Shown here piece after piece: positions 29,084 through 40,639 of a stretch of DNA of 64,000 bases. This DNA comes from Sphingobacteriales bacterium JAD_PAG50586_3. GTDB lineage: Bacteria; Bacteroidota; Bacteroidia; CAMBQF01. The notes beneath the pieces are model-generated. The model did not search any database. It was given only the letters and a program-made list of their open reading frames with translations, and had not been told where the DNA came from. Made by a program: the position numbers and the translations under genes. The first letter of the stretch is position 1, and the number at the start of each line of letters is the position of its first letter. Location of the stretch: contig CP096135.1 in the NCBI GenBank assembly GCA_023213195.1, positions 1,692,616-1,756,615 on the forward strand. The letters are read 5' to 3'.

Positions 29084-29132
29084 GGTTAAATGATGTTTGG
29101 TTAGAATAGATGTGGTTTGGACTGGTTTAATT

Positions 29133-29651
29133 TTACTTGATTACCTCAATGCGTTTTACAATACTAAACGATTTGGTTTTGTCATCGGCATCAAATATAA
29201 TATTGAGCATGTAAAGCCCCTGGCTAACATTATCAAGGTTTATAACCTCTGTTTGTTGTCCGCTTTGGGTGGCTTTTGCATAACCGTTAAGCTCTCGCCC
29301 AGCCATATCAAATAGGCGGAAAGCTAATTTACCGGCATTAGGAAGGTTAAAAGCAATGTTTACCTCATTGCTTGCAGGGTTAGGATAGAGGTTTATGCTT
29401 GGAGCGTTGGCAGGCAAACTAATTATGCCAACACCTTTAAAATTAGGTTGCTCAAAGCCCTAGGTAAAAACTGAGTTACCGCTGCTAATGGTTTCAATAA
29501 CCGGTTCGCCTGCAATGTTTACTTGCAACGAACCCCAACTGCCGCTATAAAATTCGCCGGCATTTGAAATGGCATGGTTCTCAACGTTTACTTGGGCTTT
29601 TGCTCCCGCAGCACCTACTATCAATAGAAAAGGCAGTAGAATCTTTGTCAT
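29133..29651 (-). CDS. Small type IX secretion cargo protein (in-frame TAG)
   Basis: A 172-residue protein with a signal peptide (MTKILLPFLLIVGAAGAKAQ), a short strand-rich domain and a type IX sorting tail (INLYPNPASNEVNIAFNLPN, FRLFDMAGREL, IVKRIEVIK). The ATG at 29651 is preferred to an upstream non-ATG start. A TAG (29460-29462 on the minus strand) falls in FT-GFEQPNF, where related cargo proteins have TQGFEQP; the site reads CCTAG instead of CCTGG, so Gln was probably miscalled. It lies 49 bases upstream of the collagen-like gene on the same strand and may be co-transcribed as its surface partner. Confidence 0.82.
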
Positions 29652-29767
29652 GATGGATAAATTATTTAACTGCAAGTTTCGCATAGTTTAAATAGCAAAC
29701 AAATGATTTACGTCATGCGCTTGTAAGCAATTTGTGGTCAACTAATTATATTTATTGTTTATACAAT

Positions 29768-29800
29768 AAAAAAGGGCGATTTATATAAACCACCCTTTTT
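29768..29800 (-). terminator. Terminator of the type IX protease gene
   Basis: AAAAAAGGG and CCCTTTTT arms, with an AT-rich loop, 20 bases after the protease stop. Confidence 0.65.
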
Positions 29801-29819
29801 ATAATAAAAATAGTTTGTA

Positions 29820-32714
29820 TTAATTTCTAATAAGTACTGTTAGTGATGCAGCCTTGGTTTTTTGTCCGTATAAGCGTACTAAATAAATACCTGCGGCTAC
29901 ATTGCCAACACTCATTTTAGCTAATGGTGCATTTTGTAAATGGGCTGTTTGTACTATTTGGCCTTGTGCATTTATCAGGTCTATAGTTAAATCATCATTA
30001 ATGGTATTACCCATCATAATGAACAACTCGCCGGCTGCCGGGTTAGGGTACACGCTAAATTTAGGGGCATCGTTTTCTGCAATGCCAACCAGTGGTAAAC
30101 AGAAGTCAATAGTATCAGAGTCGGTAAACTGACCGCCTGTGCCAATCGTTTCAGTTTCGGGCCCTGTTAGTGTAAACTGTCCATCGCCAAAGCCGCAGCA
30201 TATACCATCACCTTCGCTGTCTGTTATAAGAAAACTGTAGCAACCATCAGGTAAGCAGAATTGCAAATCGTATGATGTTTCGGGGACATAACCGTTAGGG
30301 TCTGCACTTTGGTATAGAACAGTGCCTCCGCTATTGCTTAATGTCCATGTTGTTTCGTCAGGGTACTGGTCAGTTATCAATGTAAGTGTAACCTTAGAAC
30401 CAACTGTGTAAGTAAATGCAGAGGTTAGCGTATCGTTTTGTGGCAACTCATCAGCAACACCATTAGGCAATATGCTGTATACCAGAAAAACATGGTTGCC
30501 CGCGGTTACTGTAATTTGGGGCAAGGTAATAACCGTAGACTGACCGGCAGCTAAAGTACCTGTCCAAGCATAGGTTTGCAATGTGCCGTTATCTACTTTA
30601 TACTTAATAGTAAGTTGTGTTATCGGCGCAGTACCTTGGTTTTCTACAGTAAATGTTGGGTCAATTTTATTGCTGCAATATTCGCCAATAGGTTCTGCAA
30701 GGCTAACTAAAGCAGCATTGTTAACTGCAGGTGTAGTGCAGAAATAATAAGACTCTGTAAGCCCAAACTGGCCACCGGCTGTAATAACAGCGCTAAGCGG
30801 GTTTAATAATTCGTAAGAACCTTCGCCATATTCACAGCACATACCATCGCCATAAACATCATTAACTACAAGTTTATAACAGCCATCGGGTAAGCAGGCG
30901 CTAAAGTTTACAGTGGCGTTGCTTTCTACCATGCCGGTATCAACAGCAAGCAAGGTATCGCCGGTTTGCAGTGATATGATGTATAGCGATGTTTCTTCGG
31001 CATAATCATCGCCTGTAATGTTTACAGTATAGGTATTGCCTGTGTTAGATGTAAATGCACCTGTAGAGCTATTATTTGTATTATTAGCATCAACCCCACC
31101 ATTTACAGTTGCTATAACTGTAGAGTAGGTGTGCGCGCCCGATGCAAATGTAATTTGAGGCAAGAAAATAGTATCGGTAGCACCCGATGCAATACTAAGG
31201 TTATTTGCTGGGAAGTTTTGTTGTGCACCACCATCAAATGTCCAGTTAATAAATAGCGATGTAATAGCATTTGTACCACCATTTTGTACTATTAAAGCAG
31301 GTATGGCAGTAGTAGCACAAGTATTATTAGCAGGTAAAAGTAAAGCAACAGAAACAGCTTCTACCGCAGGTAAGCCTACTACGTTAGGGTCGTACCCGTC
31401 AATAGTAATAGCCCCTGAATTGTTTGGGTCTAGCCATGGTTTAAGGCGTTGGTTGGCATTGCTGCCTTGTTTATCCCAAGAGTAAAAGAATTTGCCATAC
31501 TCATCATTCAACGAGTTTGTAGGTGCACCGCAATAAGATGCTCCGCCATGCAACTGGCCCACAACACGTTTGTTTTGGTCGTATAATGGTGAACCCGATG
31601 AGCCACCCTCTGTAACACCGCTGCTCCATTGTACAAACCAATGGTTTTCTACACCGTTACCAGTCCATTGTGTAGAATCAAATGTTTGGGTTATGAATGA
31701 TATTTTTTAACATCGCCACTGGGGTGGTGTATGCTCGCGCCCGATGTTGGGGCAATATTAGAGCGGTTCCAGCCGGCGTAGTAAACACCATAGTTAGCCG
31801 GAGGAGTAGAGCTTAACTCAAATAACGTAAAGTCTGATGCCGATGCACCTGCACGGTACGTAGCGCCTGATACTGATTGGGTGGTTATGCCTCCCACATC
31901 GTTAGCGCAGTTGGTGCTATTGTAGTTAAAACGGAACACCCAGTTATTGGCATTGGTGCCGCAATGGTAAGCCGATAGAAAATATGGTTTCCCATCATTC
32001 AAGGTATTGTTTAATAAAGAGCCTGTGCAAAAGCCGCTACCGTTAACAACCATAATAGCTACAGAGCGTATTTGATCGGCCCAAGCGCAAACCAACAGGG
32101 CAAATTACGTTGTTGTGGCAGTTGCCAGAGCCTGTAAGGTCTTTAGCAATTTTAAAAGCATCGCGGTAGGCATGTGTAACACGGAAAATGCTAAGCTCAC
32201 CTTTAAAGGCAGGTTTAGCAGGTTCGTAGTATTCAACAATTATTTCCTGTCCCGGCACTAAGTCAATACCCAATTCGCCATGTGGTTGCACGTTAGCTTC
32301 TGTAAAAGAGCCTAAAACATAACTTCTGTCGGCACTGTAAACAAATAACTGCGCACCTGCGGGTATATTAAACTTATCAAGAGCAATATTTATTGAATAT
32401 GCATCGGTACACTTAATGCCCAAGCGCCAAATTTTATCGCCTTTTTTAAGTGTTGTCCACTCGCCCGAGTTTTGGGGCGTTAGGTTAACCATGTGGTTAA
32501 ACCCAAAACGGTAGGGTATATCTTTACCTTCATTCAGGTTATCTTCCTGTAAAAGAGCATCTACATTTACCAATGGCATTTCTACAAAAGAAACATTTTT
32601 ACTTAACTGGTTTGCGTAAGTAAAACTAGGTGGCGTACCTCCATGGCTAATTTGAGCACTGGCCCAAAAACCAATGGCTGCAAATAGCAGCGTAAGAGTC
32701 ATTTTAATTTTCAT
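29820..32714 (-). CDS. Secreted trypsin-like serine protease with type IX sorting tail (two frameshifts)
   Basis: About 965 residues. Signal peptide (MKIKMTLTLLFAAIGFWASA), a propeptide region, then a chymotrypsin-fold domain related to lysyl endopeptidase: His in YFLSAYHCG, Asp in ASDFTLFEL, Ser in TEGGSSGSPLYDQNKRVVG. After it come two copies of a CLPDGCYxFxxxDxxGDGxCC domain and a sorting tail (FSVYPNPAAGELFIMMGN). Frames break near 32085-32095 (CPV / CAWADQIRSVA) and at the T6 run 31703-31708; single-base corrections join all parts. It is probably an extracellular nutrient or virulence-type protease; the lipoprotein gene two bases upstream is in its operon. Confidence 0.9.
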
Positions 32715-32716
32715 GG

Positions 32717-33174
32717 TTAATCGATGCTTATAAATGGAAAATAATTAAACTCAATGTTTTTACCGTCGTTCAATACCAACACCACCTTGCTTTGGCCGTT
32801 AACACGCAAAGGGTTTATGTTGAAAGGGATAATTTCTGTTACCTTTTTTTGCCACCACAATTTGCTGTGCCACCGGCAGCATATAGTAGGTTGGTATTTA
32901 TTTGCGGGGGCATGCTTTTGGCCATTTTGCCGTCGGCAACCAAATCAAATCCTTTAGGGGCGCAGCCTGCAGGGTAGGTAACATTAAGATACAATATGCT
33001 GTCTTTTACCTCGGCAGAATTAACCAGGTAATTTGTTGTGGCAGTAAGGTGCGTAAACGTAGCCGAGCGACTGGCCTCTTTAAGGGGCTGTTCTTTCAAC
33101 TGTTTTGTTTTACAGGCACTTAAGCCAAAAAACAATACTGTTGTTACGACCAATAACTTTACAATACCATGCAT
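32717..33174 (-). CDS. Small lipoprotein (frameshift near the C-terminus)
   Basis: About 152 residues once one base is restored in the T7 run at 32844-32850. It has a lipobox signal (LVVTTVLFFGLSAC, Cys at residue 21) and a compact beta domain with ADGKMAKSMPPQINTNLLY and a conserved C-terminal stretch (IIPFNINPLRVNGQ, then VVLVLNDGKNIEF). The family is not recognised. It ends two bases before the start of the type IX protease, which suggests co-expression and perhaps a chaperone or inhibitor role; that is inference. Confidence 0.75.
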
Positions 33175-33265
33175 AAAATAGCGAGCAATTGCAAAGTTGG
33201 CGAATTAATGTGTATGAACCAACAATTTTTGTTCTTTAATGAAGAACAGAATGTAAGTGTTTGAT

Positions 33266-34012
33266 TTACAACGATTCAAATATTTTTAGCAGGATATTCT
33301 TTTTACGTAGCGATACAGGCACCTGGCTTTGGTCTTTTAGTATTAAAACACCCCCGTTTTTCTTGTCGTATTTGCTTATAAAGTCAACATTAACAAGGTG
33401 GCTGTGGTGTATACGGAAGAACCCATAATCAGACAACATATCTTCATATTCGCCCAGGTTTTTAGATACCATAAGCCTACTACCATCGGCCATAGAAAAT
33501 ATGGTGTAGTTTTTATCAGATATGCACTGCACTATGTCTTTTACATCAATAATCTGTATTTGGTCGAAGGTTTTTAGTACCAGCTTTTTCTTGTCTTTTT
33601 CAACATGGTAAAGGTTGTGTAGTAATGTGTCTAAGCGTTTGGTAATATCTTCTTTGTCAACGGCAACCATTGCCTTTTCTATAGCGGCTTTTAACTCATC
33701 GGGGTCTACAGGCTTTAGCAAAAAATCTAATGCGCTACTACGTATGGCTTGCAAGCTGTACTTTTCGTGCGCGGTAACAAAAATTACTTTAAACGGTGGT
33801 ATGTTTGGCTTTTGTAGTAACGAAAAGCCTTTTTCACTACCCAATTCAACATCTAAAAAAATAAGGTCGGGTTTGTGCTCCAGGCAAAGTTCATAAGCAG
33901 TTTCTATATTGTCGGCTTCCGCTTCCACTTTAATTTCAGGCGCTATATCGGCCAGCATTCTTTTTAAGGTGTTACGGGCGGCAGCTTCATCGTCAATTAA
34001 TAATATTCTCAT
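33266..34012 (-). CDS. LytTR family response regulator
   Basis: A 248-residue DNA-binding response regulator. The receiver domain (residues 1-120) has the acidic pair in LIDDEAA, phospho-acceptor Asp in PDLIFLDVELG and Lys in LLKPVDPDEL; the LytTR domain (residues ~145-248) has the features IVQCISDKNYTIFSMADGSR, FFRIHHSHLVNVDFISKYD and LKDQSQVPVSLRKK. It lies 13 bases after a LytS-like sensor kinase, its probable partner. A second related kinase at 37471-39376 has no regulator of its own. Confidence 0.93.
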   Translation of the reverse strand: MRILLIDDEAAARNTLKRMLADIAPEIKVEAEADNIETAYELCLEHKPDLIFLDVELGSEKGFSLLQKPNIPPFKVIFVTAHEKYSLQAIRSSALDFLLKPVDPDELKAAIEKAMVAVDKEDITKRLDTLLHNLYHVEKDKKKLVLKTFDQIQIIDVKDIVQCISDKNYTIFSMADGSRLMVSKNLGEYEDMLSDYGFFRIHHSHLVNVDFISKYDKKNGGVLILKDQSQVPVSLRKKNILLKIFESL

Positions 34013-34025
34013 GGTTATGTCAGGC

Positions 34026-35947
34026 TTAAACTTCTATAGGTAATTTAATTTCTATTTGGGTACCGCTGGTTTGGGTTTTGCCCAAGTTGGTTATTATAAG
34101 CTGAGGTTTTTGTTTTTTCTTTTTGCCAAACAGCTCTAAACGCTCACTTATTATTTGCATAGATAGCGATTGGTGCTCGCCGCTAACATCATCCTTTTTA
34201 ACAAACCCCGGACCGTTATCAATAATTTTGATTATCAATATATCGCCTTCCATATTAAAGTCAACATTTACTTTACCAGCCCCATCTTTCATTTTTATAC
34301 CATGCTCTACAGCATTTTCTACAAAGGGCTGTATAAGCATGGGGGCACTTCTGTAAAGGTGGGGTCTATATTATCGCTAACCGTAATAGCGTATTCAAGC
34401 TTATTGCCCAAACGCAGTTTTTGTAGTGATAGGTAATTGTCTAAACTTTCAATTTCCTTTTTTAGCAATATGTTTTCTTGCCTACTGTTTTCTAATGTAA
34501 GCCTCATCAACCTTGCAAACTTAGACAGGTACTGCGATGCCTCTTTCTGGTTATTGGTATAAATATAATCTTGTATAGCCTGTAAAGAATTGAATATAAA
34601 ATGTGGGTTTAACTGCATTTGCAGTAGTTTTTGCTCTAATAGTTTTTCACGTTGTTGGGTAATTATACGGCGTTGGCGGTAGAAATAAAATCCTCCAATA
34701 ATAATTATAATTAATACTATGGCTAAGCCTATAATAATAATGTATTGTTGGTTTATACGAAGGTCTTTTAACTCCCCATCTTGGGTTAGTATTTTGTTTT
34801 CCTCCTCTTTTTTATCGGTCTCGTAGCCAATTTTAAGGTCGCTAATGCTGCGGTCTTTTTCTTCGGTAAATACAGAGTCGCGGTAGCTATAGGCATTGTT
34901 AAGATTTTCGTAAGCGGCAGTGTAATTCTTCTTCATGTGTTCACTCTGCGCCAACCCATAGTAAGCAGAAAAAATGCCATCGTAATTTTTTATAGGCAGA
35001 GAAACAGACAGCGCCTTGTTGTAGTAGAATATCGCACTGTCGGGATTTTTTCTTTAAAATAAATCTCGCCAAAGTTATAGTACAATATATTGTTTGTATA
35101 AAGGTCTTGTTGATCTAAAATGCCTGTAGCCATAAGTTCTCTAAAGGTAGCTTTGGCTTTTGTTAACTCCCCTTTTTCCATATACACCGTGCCAAGGTTA
35201 GTTAACGCGTTTGAGTAGCTAACCATGTCGCGTGTTTTTATGGCTATGTTGCGGGCCTTAATAAAGCAGTCTTCGGCAAGGTCGTTCTTTTTTAAACCTA
35301 GGTAAGCCGCCCCTAAGTTTATGTAGCTAGACATGGTACTGTTTTCAAAATTATTATCCAGCGATAGTTTTAAAGCCTTTTCGGCATAAACAAGCCCCTC
35401 GTTATACCGGTGCATTTTTACCAGCACTATGCCTATAGCGTTATTAGAGTTTATAACACCGTGGGCATCGCCTTTTTTCTCCCGTATTTTAAGTAAGTCA
35501 ATATTTATTTTTAGTGCCTTATCGTAAAGGTTAAGTGTAAGGTAAACGTAAGAGAGGTTGTACAGCGACGCGGCCTCATCTTCAGGCCGTTTCAATACTT
35601 TGGCAATTCTTATAGCCTCATTAAGGTACGTAATGGCAGAGTCTAAATGCTCCCCTTTCATAACGTGGAATACCCCCGCTGTATTATTAGCCAAGGTATA
35701 AAGACTTTGCACTGCCCGACCGTTTAGCTACAGTTAAGCACTTATGGGAATAATGCTGTACACTATCAAAATTGCTTTTGCTATACTCCCGGGCTAAATT
35801 ATTGTAAATATTAACCAATTGAGTATCGCTAACAGAGGCTTGCGCGCGTTGTTTTAGGCGCACAATTTCTGCGGGCTCCTGCGCTTTTATGGCAATTGCA
35901 AAAACTACCAAAAATAATATCGTTACTACGTTTTTAATCATTGTCAT
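34026..35947 (-). CDS. TPR-containing LytS-like sensor histidine kinase (three frameshifts)
   Basis: About 640 residues. Signal peptide (IKNVVTILFLVVFAIAIKAQ), TPR repeats in the periplasmic part (residues ~60-330), one membrane helix (IIIIGLAIVLIIIIIGGFYF), then the PF06580 kinase core with phospho-His in LQLNPHFIFNSLQAIQDYI and an HATPase domain (LIQPFVENAVEHGIKM, IKIIDNGPGF). Breaks: near 35712 (extra G), T6 run 35046-35051, G5 run 34341-34345; each is a one-base change. It probably phosphorylates the LytTR regulator encoded 13 bases downstream. Confidence 0.9.
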
Positions 35948-36207
35948 TTATCCGTGCAAAATAATCATATTTGACGGTAGTTTAAACATTTATATATTAC
36001 TTTTTTATTAGAATTTTCAAGGCTTTGCAGTTGTTTTATAAACCCAAACACTTATTGGTTTAATATGCTCACTTACGTGTTTTATATTTACACTGTTCAG
36101 ATTTTATTCGGCCTTTTGCACCTGTACATCTAAATACAGCAGTTGTTTAAAATGCCAATAAATCTTAACGACACGTATTAAATTAGCCTTAAAATACATA
36201 TCTAACT

Positions 36208-37413
36208 ATGAAACACCTTGTATGCGTGGCTTTAGCCGCACTAACATTTACAACAGTAAATGCACAAATTGGTGGTGGCTTGCTTAACAAAGCTAAAAAT
36301 GCTGTTACCAAAGATAAAAAAGATAAGGCAGATGAGCCCGCTAAAACTTCTTCCGGCGGCAGTTCTTCGGACAAAGGAAATGATGCAGCTCCGGTTAAAG
36401 ACTACAAGAAGGTTAACAACGACCTGATAAAAGTTATAGGCGATGAAGATTTGTATTACAGCTCTCTTATAATACAGGGCAAAGAGTCTAAATACATTGT
36501 GCCTAAAATCCAAAATTCATCATCGTATATGGAAGACCAGTTTGTGCCTAAGCTGGTTAATTTTCATGATAAAGAAGGCAAGATATTTTATTGCTACTTT
36601 GCTATTTACGAGAGTATGGCTAAGCCATTAGCATCGTTTTCTGTTACCAGCGATAACTGGGACAGATATACCTACCAAAAATGGGATTGGGATAAAAGTA
36701 GCTATACCACCAGCGGCAATTTGCAGTATAATGCGTGGGGCTCTTCTACCAAACACAAAGGCTTTACAGGCATAATTAAACAAGCCGATGGTTCTATTAT
36801 AACGTACGTGGTTCCTAAGTTTCCTGACGCGGCTGATAAAGAATATAATGATTATGTTAGCTACGTATCTTTAGGCTATAACCCTAAGGCGGCAGAGTTT
36901 GATTTGAATAATACTGAGGTTGAGATACTAACCCGCACAGAAGCGGGAGCCAAAACAGCAGATTTTGCAACTGCTAAAACCATGGCAATTGACCTTACTA
37001 AAAAGATTTTAGACGAAATGGATGCTAAAAGCAAAGCAGATGCCGATGCTAAAACCAATGCCAATACCCGTTCTACAAAAGGTATGACAAATGCTGCCTA
37101 CGAAAAAACGATGCTAACATATTTAACAGCTAACTTTAAAAGCCAATTTAGAAAACCTGAGTATTGGCAAGATGCTACCATTGGCGGTTTAATTATTACA
37201 TCTACAGACTGGAATATTAGCAAAAACAAATATGGCCTTATACTAAACCGTTACATATCGTGCGAGGTGGTGATTAAAAACAAAGGCAAATGTTACGTAA
37301 AATCGTTCCAGTTTGCACAAGATTATTCGGGTGGCGGGGTGTACAGCACAAACCTATATTACAACGGTTTTTCTAGTGATTTAGAACTTATTAAATGCGA
37401 AAAAGCTAAATAA
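36208..37413 (+). CDS. Exported protein of unknown function
   Basis: 401 residues. Signal peptide MKHLVCVALAALTFTTVNA, then a charged low-complexity linker (KNAVTKDKKDKADEPAKTSS). Two strand-rich parts follow: residues ~75-250 with DEDLYYSSLIIQGKESKYIV, and ~300-401 with a TIGGLIITSTDWNISKNKYG segment, joined by an Ala/Asp/Lys-rich helix. Aromatic residues are frequent (WDRYTYQKWDWDKSSY). I do not recognise a family. It is flanked by two paralogous LytS-like kinases on the other strand, which may hint at control by them. About 260 AT-rich bases lie upstream without other features. Confidence 0.78.
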   Translation: MKHLVCVALAALTFTTVNAQIGGGLLNKAKNAVTKDKKDKADEPAKTSSGGSSSDKGNDAAPVKDYKKVNNDLIKVIGDEDLYYSSLIIQGKESKYIVPKIQNSSSYMEDQFVPKLVNFHDKEGKIFYCYFAIYESMAKPLASFSVTSDNWDRYTYQKWDWDKSSYTTSGNLQYNAWGSSTKHKGFTGIIKQADGSIITYVVPKFPDAADKEYNDYVSYVSLGYNPKAAEFDLNNTEVEILTRTEAGAKTADFATAKTMAIDLTKKILDEMDAKSKADADAKTNANTRSTKGMTNAAYEKTMLTYLTANFKSQFRKPEYWQDATIGGLIITSTDWNISKNKYGLILNRYISCEVVIKNKGKCYVKSFQFAQDYSGGGVYSTNLYYNGFSSDLELIKCEKAK

Positions 37414-37441
37414 ACTACTACACTAACCTATTTTTTTACAA

Positions 37442-37472
37442 CCACCCGGCTTAGCAATAGGCCGGGTTTTTT
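37442..37472. terminator. Terminator between convergent genes
   Basis: ACCCGGC and GCCGGGT arms followed by six T; it ends the unknown exported gene and overlaps the stop region of the convergent kinase. Confidence 0.85.
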
Positions 37473-39376
37473 ATGCTACAGGAAAAGAAAGTTCAACCAA
37501 CGTACCCAGTTTTTCTTTGCTGTGTATGGTTATTGCAGGCTCGTTGTTTTTGCGTTTGGCAAGCAGTTCAAGCCGTTCGTTTATTATTTGTATAGATAAA
37601 GAATTGTGGCTGCTGTTTGCTTTAGTCTTCTCACTCATACCGGGGCCATCATCTTTTATGCTAATGTTAAGCAGGGTGTTTTTAAGTTCAAAGCTAACGG
37701 TTACCAGCCCTTTTCCCTCTTTCATTTGCACACCATGCTCTACCGCATTTTCTACAAATGGTTGTATAAGCATGGGGGTATTTCGGTAGTAAATAAGTCT
37801 ACACTATCGCTAACAATAACCTCGTAGTGCAGCTTGTTACCCATGCGTAGCTTTTGCAGTGCAAGGTAGTTTTCTAGCCCTTCAATCTCTTTAAATAAAG
37901 GAATAACCTCAGCACGCGAATTCTCTAACGTAGAGCGCATAAGCTTGGCAAACTTAGATAAATAGCTGCCTGCCTGTGTGGTGTTATTGTTATAAATATA
38001 ATCTTGTATGGCTATTAACGAATTGAAAATAAAGTGTGGATTTAGTTGCATTTGCAGCAATTTTTGTTCCAGTATTTTTTCGCGCTGTTTGGCTATAAAC
38101 CTGCGCTGTCGGTAAAAATAAACACCTCCAAATACAATAAACAACAATGCGAATGCCATTGCGCCAATAGCAATATATTGCTGGGTTATTTGCAGGTCTT
38201 TAATTTGGGCAATCTGCACTAGCCGTTTATTTTCCTCTTCTTTCTTATCTACTTCGTACAAGGTACTTACTTCTGCCACAGCCTTAGCTTTGTCGGCATT
38301 GGTTACAGTATCGTTATATGCATAAGCCAACTGCTGAAACTCAAAAGCTTTGGCATAATCACCTCTTTCTGATGATAGTGTAGCTAATGATAAAGCTGCA
38401 TCCCTAATATCTATTGGCGAGTTTTGTTCTTTTGATATCGATAAGCTCATTAAAAAATATTTTTCGGCATTAGTTTTGTCGTTTTTTTGCAGGTATATAT
38501 GGGCTATATTATTGGTAACTATGCCTGTTTGCCTGTCATTGCCCATTTTTAACAAATGGTTGTATGCTTTAAGATAAACCGTTAGTGCTTTATCATCCCT
38601 GTTTGTTTCATCATACAACAACCCAAGGTTAGTTAGTGCCGCATAGTAAGTGCTTGGCGCCCCGGTAGAGTCATTTAGCAGCAGCGATTTAGTAAGGGCA
38701 TCTTCTGCCAACGCGTATTTTTTAGCTGTATATAACCTATGCCTAATCCGCTATAGCACCTTGCTGCGTTTGCAGAATCTTTATGGGGCAAAAAGTAAGA
38801 GAGGCCGGCTTTACTGTGGTAAACAACCTCGGGCCACATTTCCATTTCGTTGTAAGGCGATATTAACGATTTATGCGTTTTAGCAAGGCTTTCCCCGTTC
38901 TTTATCTTCTCGGCCAACGATAGCGCTTTAAAACCGCAAGCAACACTTTTGTCGAATTTGCCAACGTCGCAATATACATTCGACATGTTATTATAACCCG
39001 ATATTACCCTGCGCCAGTTACCCAATTTCTCGGCCTTTTTGCGCGCCTCATTATAATAATACAATGCTGAGTCATACACGCTTTCAGACCGGTAGTACGC
39101 TGCAATAGCATTGTAAGCATACATGCCGCTATAATCATTCTTGTCTTTTTTGAAAACAGCCAGGCTTTTATATGCGTAGGTTTTAAGGCTGTCGGTATTG
39201 CCGTTAGAGTACATACGCGCCAGTTCAGAATAAAGGCGGGCTTTGGCAGTATCGGTTTTAGCAATGTCCAACTCACCATGCAGCCGTGCTTCCAGCTGTT
39301 GCTGCGCCTTGCCCAATAGCGCGCTAACTATTAAAATAAAAGTGTATAAATAGGGGCGCACGGTATTCAAGGGCAT
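37471..39376 (-). CDS. Second TPR-containing LytS-like sensor histidine kinase (two frameshifts)
   Basis: About 635 residues, a paralogue of the kinase at 34026-35947: signal peptide (LNTVRPYLYTFILIVSALLG), TPR repeats, a membrane helix (YIAIGAMAFALLFIVFGGVY), phospho-His in MQLNPHFIFNSLIAIQDYI, and HATPase (MLIQPFVENAVEHGVQMKEG). Breaks are at the T6 run 38718-38723 and the G5 run 37774-37778. The upstream in-frame extension to 39553 crosses the divergent methyltransferase gene, so ATG 39376 is chosen. It has no adjacent response regulator and may share the LytTR protein at 33266 or an unlinked one. Confidence 0.88.
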
Positions 39377-39460
39377 GGTTGTAGGCTGTAAAAATAAAGT
39401 AATTATACCTAATCTGATATTATTTACCACCGTATTAATGCAAATGCCGATATTTGCACT

Positions 39461-40183
39461 ATGACTTGGTTTGAAGATTGGTTCAATTCGCCCTACTACC
39501 ACATCCTTTATAAAAACAGGGATGAGAAAGAGGCTTGCTATTTTATTGACCACCTAATTGAAAAGCTGCAACTAAGCAAGGGCAATAAGGTGCTAGACCT
39601 TGCCTGTGGCCGAGGCCGCCACTCTGTATACCTTAACAAACTTGGGTTTGAGGTTACGGGGGTAGACTTATCTGATGCCAGTATTGAGCATGCACGCCAG
39701 TTTGAGAATGACACCCTAAGCTTTTTTGTGCACGATATGCGCCATGAGCTTTACATCAACTATTTCGACCAAATATTTAACCTCTTTACCAGCTTTGGCT
39801 ATTTTGATAAAGAGAGCGAGAACCACGATGTGCTTGCTGCCGCTTATGCAGGGCTAAAACCGGGTGGCTTATTCATTATCGATTATTTAAACAGCAAAAA
39901 GGTAATAGACCACATGCTGCGTCGCGAAACCAAGGTTATTGATGGTATTACCTTTGATATGCGCCGCGCCTTATCAAACGGGTTTATCACCAAGCAAATC
40001 AACTTTAGCGATAAAGGCCAGGACTATGTTTTCCACGAGAAAGTGCGTGCCATAAAACACGACCAACTGGTTGATATGCTACAAAAAGCAGGCTTTACCG
40101 TTATCCACCAATTCGGCGATTATTACCTGAACCCCTTTATAGAAGGCCAATCAGACAGGGTTATTCTTGTTGGGCAGAAGTAG
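39461..40183 (+). CDS. Class I SAM-dependent methyltransferase
   Basis: 240 residues with the SAM motif KVLDLACGRGRHSVYLNKLG, acidic loop EVTGVDLSDASIEHA, and FFVHDMRHELYINYFDQIFN. It resembles the small Bacteroidota methyltransferases of unknown substrate. A box GATATTTG ends four bases before the ATG, the leaderless spacing seen elsewhere here. The stop abuts the stop of the convergent RraB-like gene. Confidence 0.88.
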   Translation: MTWFEDWFNSPYYHILYKNRDEKEACYFIDHLIEKLQLSKGNKVLDLACGRGRHSVYLNKLGFEVTGVDLSDASIEHARQFENDTLSFFVHDMRHELYINYFDQIFNLFTSFGYFDKESENHDVLAAAYAGLKPGGLFIIDYLNSKKVIDHMLRRETKVIDGITFDMRRALSNGFITKQINFSDKGQDYVFHEKVRAIKHDQLVDMLQKAGFTVIHQFGDYYLNPFIEGQSDRVILVGQK

Positions 40184-40639
40184 TTAGTTAAATTCTTCGC
40201 TTTCTGGAGATGTTCCCCAACCGTCAAACTCTGCATGATTTTTATCACCTATTTCCCACATTTCCTTTGTCCACTTAATCATTGCATCATCTGTCATGAT
40301 TAATTTGGTTGTAAGCCCTGTTACTACATATTCAATTGTTGTAGTATCTGCGCCTAATCTATAATCCACATCATAATTCAGCTTTTTTAAATCTTCAGAT
40401 AGATTACGAGCATCTTCAATTTTAGGAGTATAAAAGAAAAATTCAACTTTTAATAGTTTATCCTCTGTAACTCCAATTTTTCTTAATTCCTGCATTGTCT
40501 TTGGTGTCATTTCAAGTTGATGCTTTAGGTCTTCATTTATAGGCTTCTCAGTAAGAGATTTAGGTGATGTATTATTGCACGAAACAATTACCATTAGGCA
40601 TAAGACTCCAAATAGTATTTTTAGTTTTTCACTTTTCAT
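40184..40639 (-). CDS. RraB-like domain lipoprotein
   Basis: 151 residues: a lipobox signal (FGVLCLMVIVSC, Cys at residue 21) followed by a domain with the pattern of the ribonuclease E inhibitor RraB family (KVEFFFYTPKIEDARNLSED, YDVDYRL, and final AEFDGWGTSPE). As a lipoprotein it cannot meet RNase E, so only the fold is implied. Codon use is more AT-rich than that of its neighbours, which may mean transfer. Its start codon and first codons (MKSEKLK) lie inside a heptad repeat that fills the gap to polA. Confidence 0.65.
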   Translation of the reverse strand: MKSEKLKILFGVLCLMVIVSCNNTSPKSLTEKPINEDLKHQLEMTPKTMQELRKIGVTEDKLLKVEFFFYTPKIEDARNLSEDLKKLNYDVDYRLGADTTTIEYVVTGLTTKLIMTDDAMIKWTKEMWEIGDKNHAEFDGWGTSPESEEFN

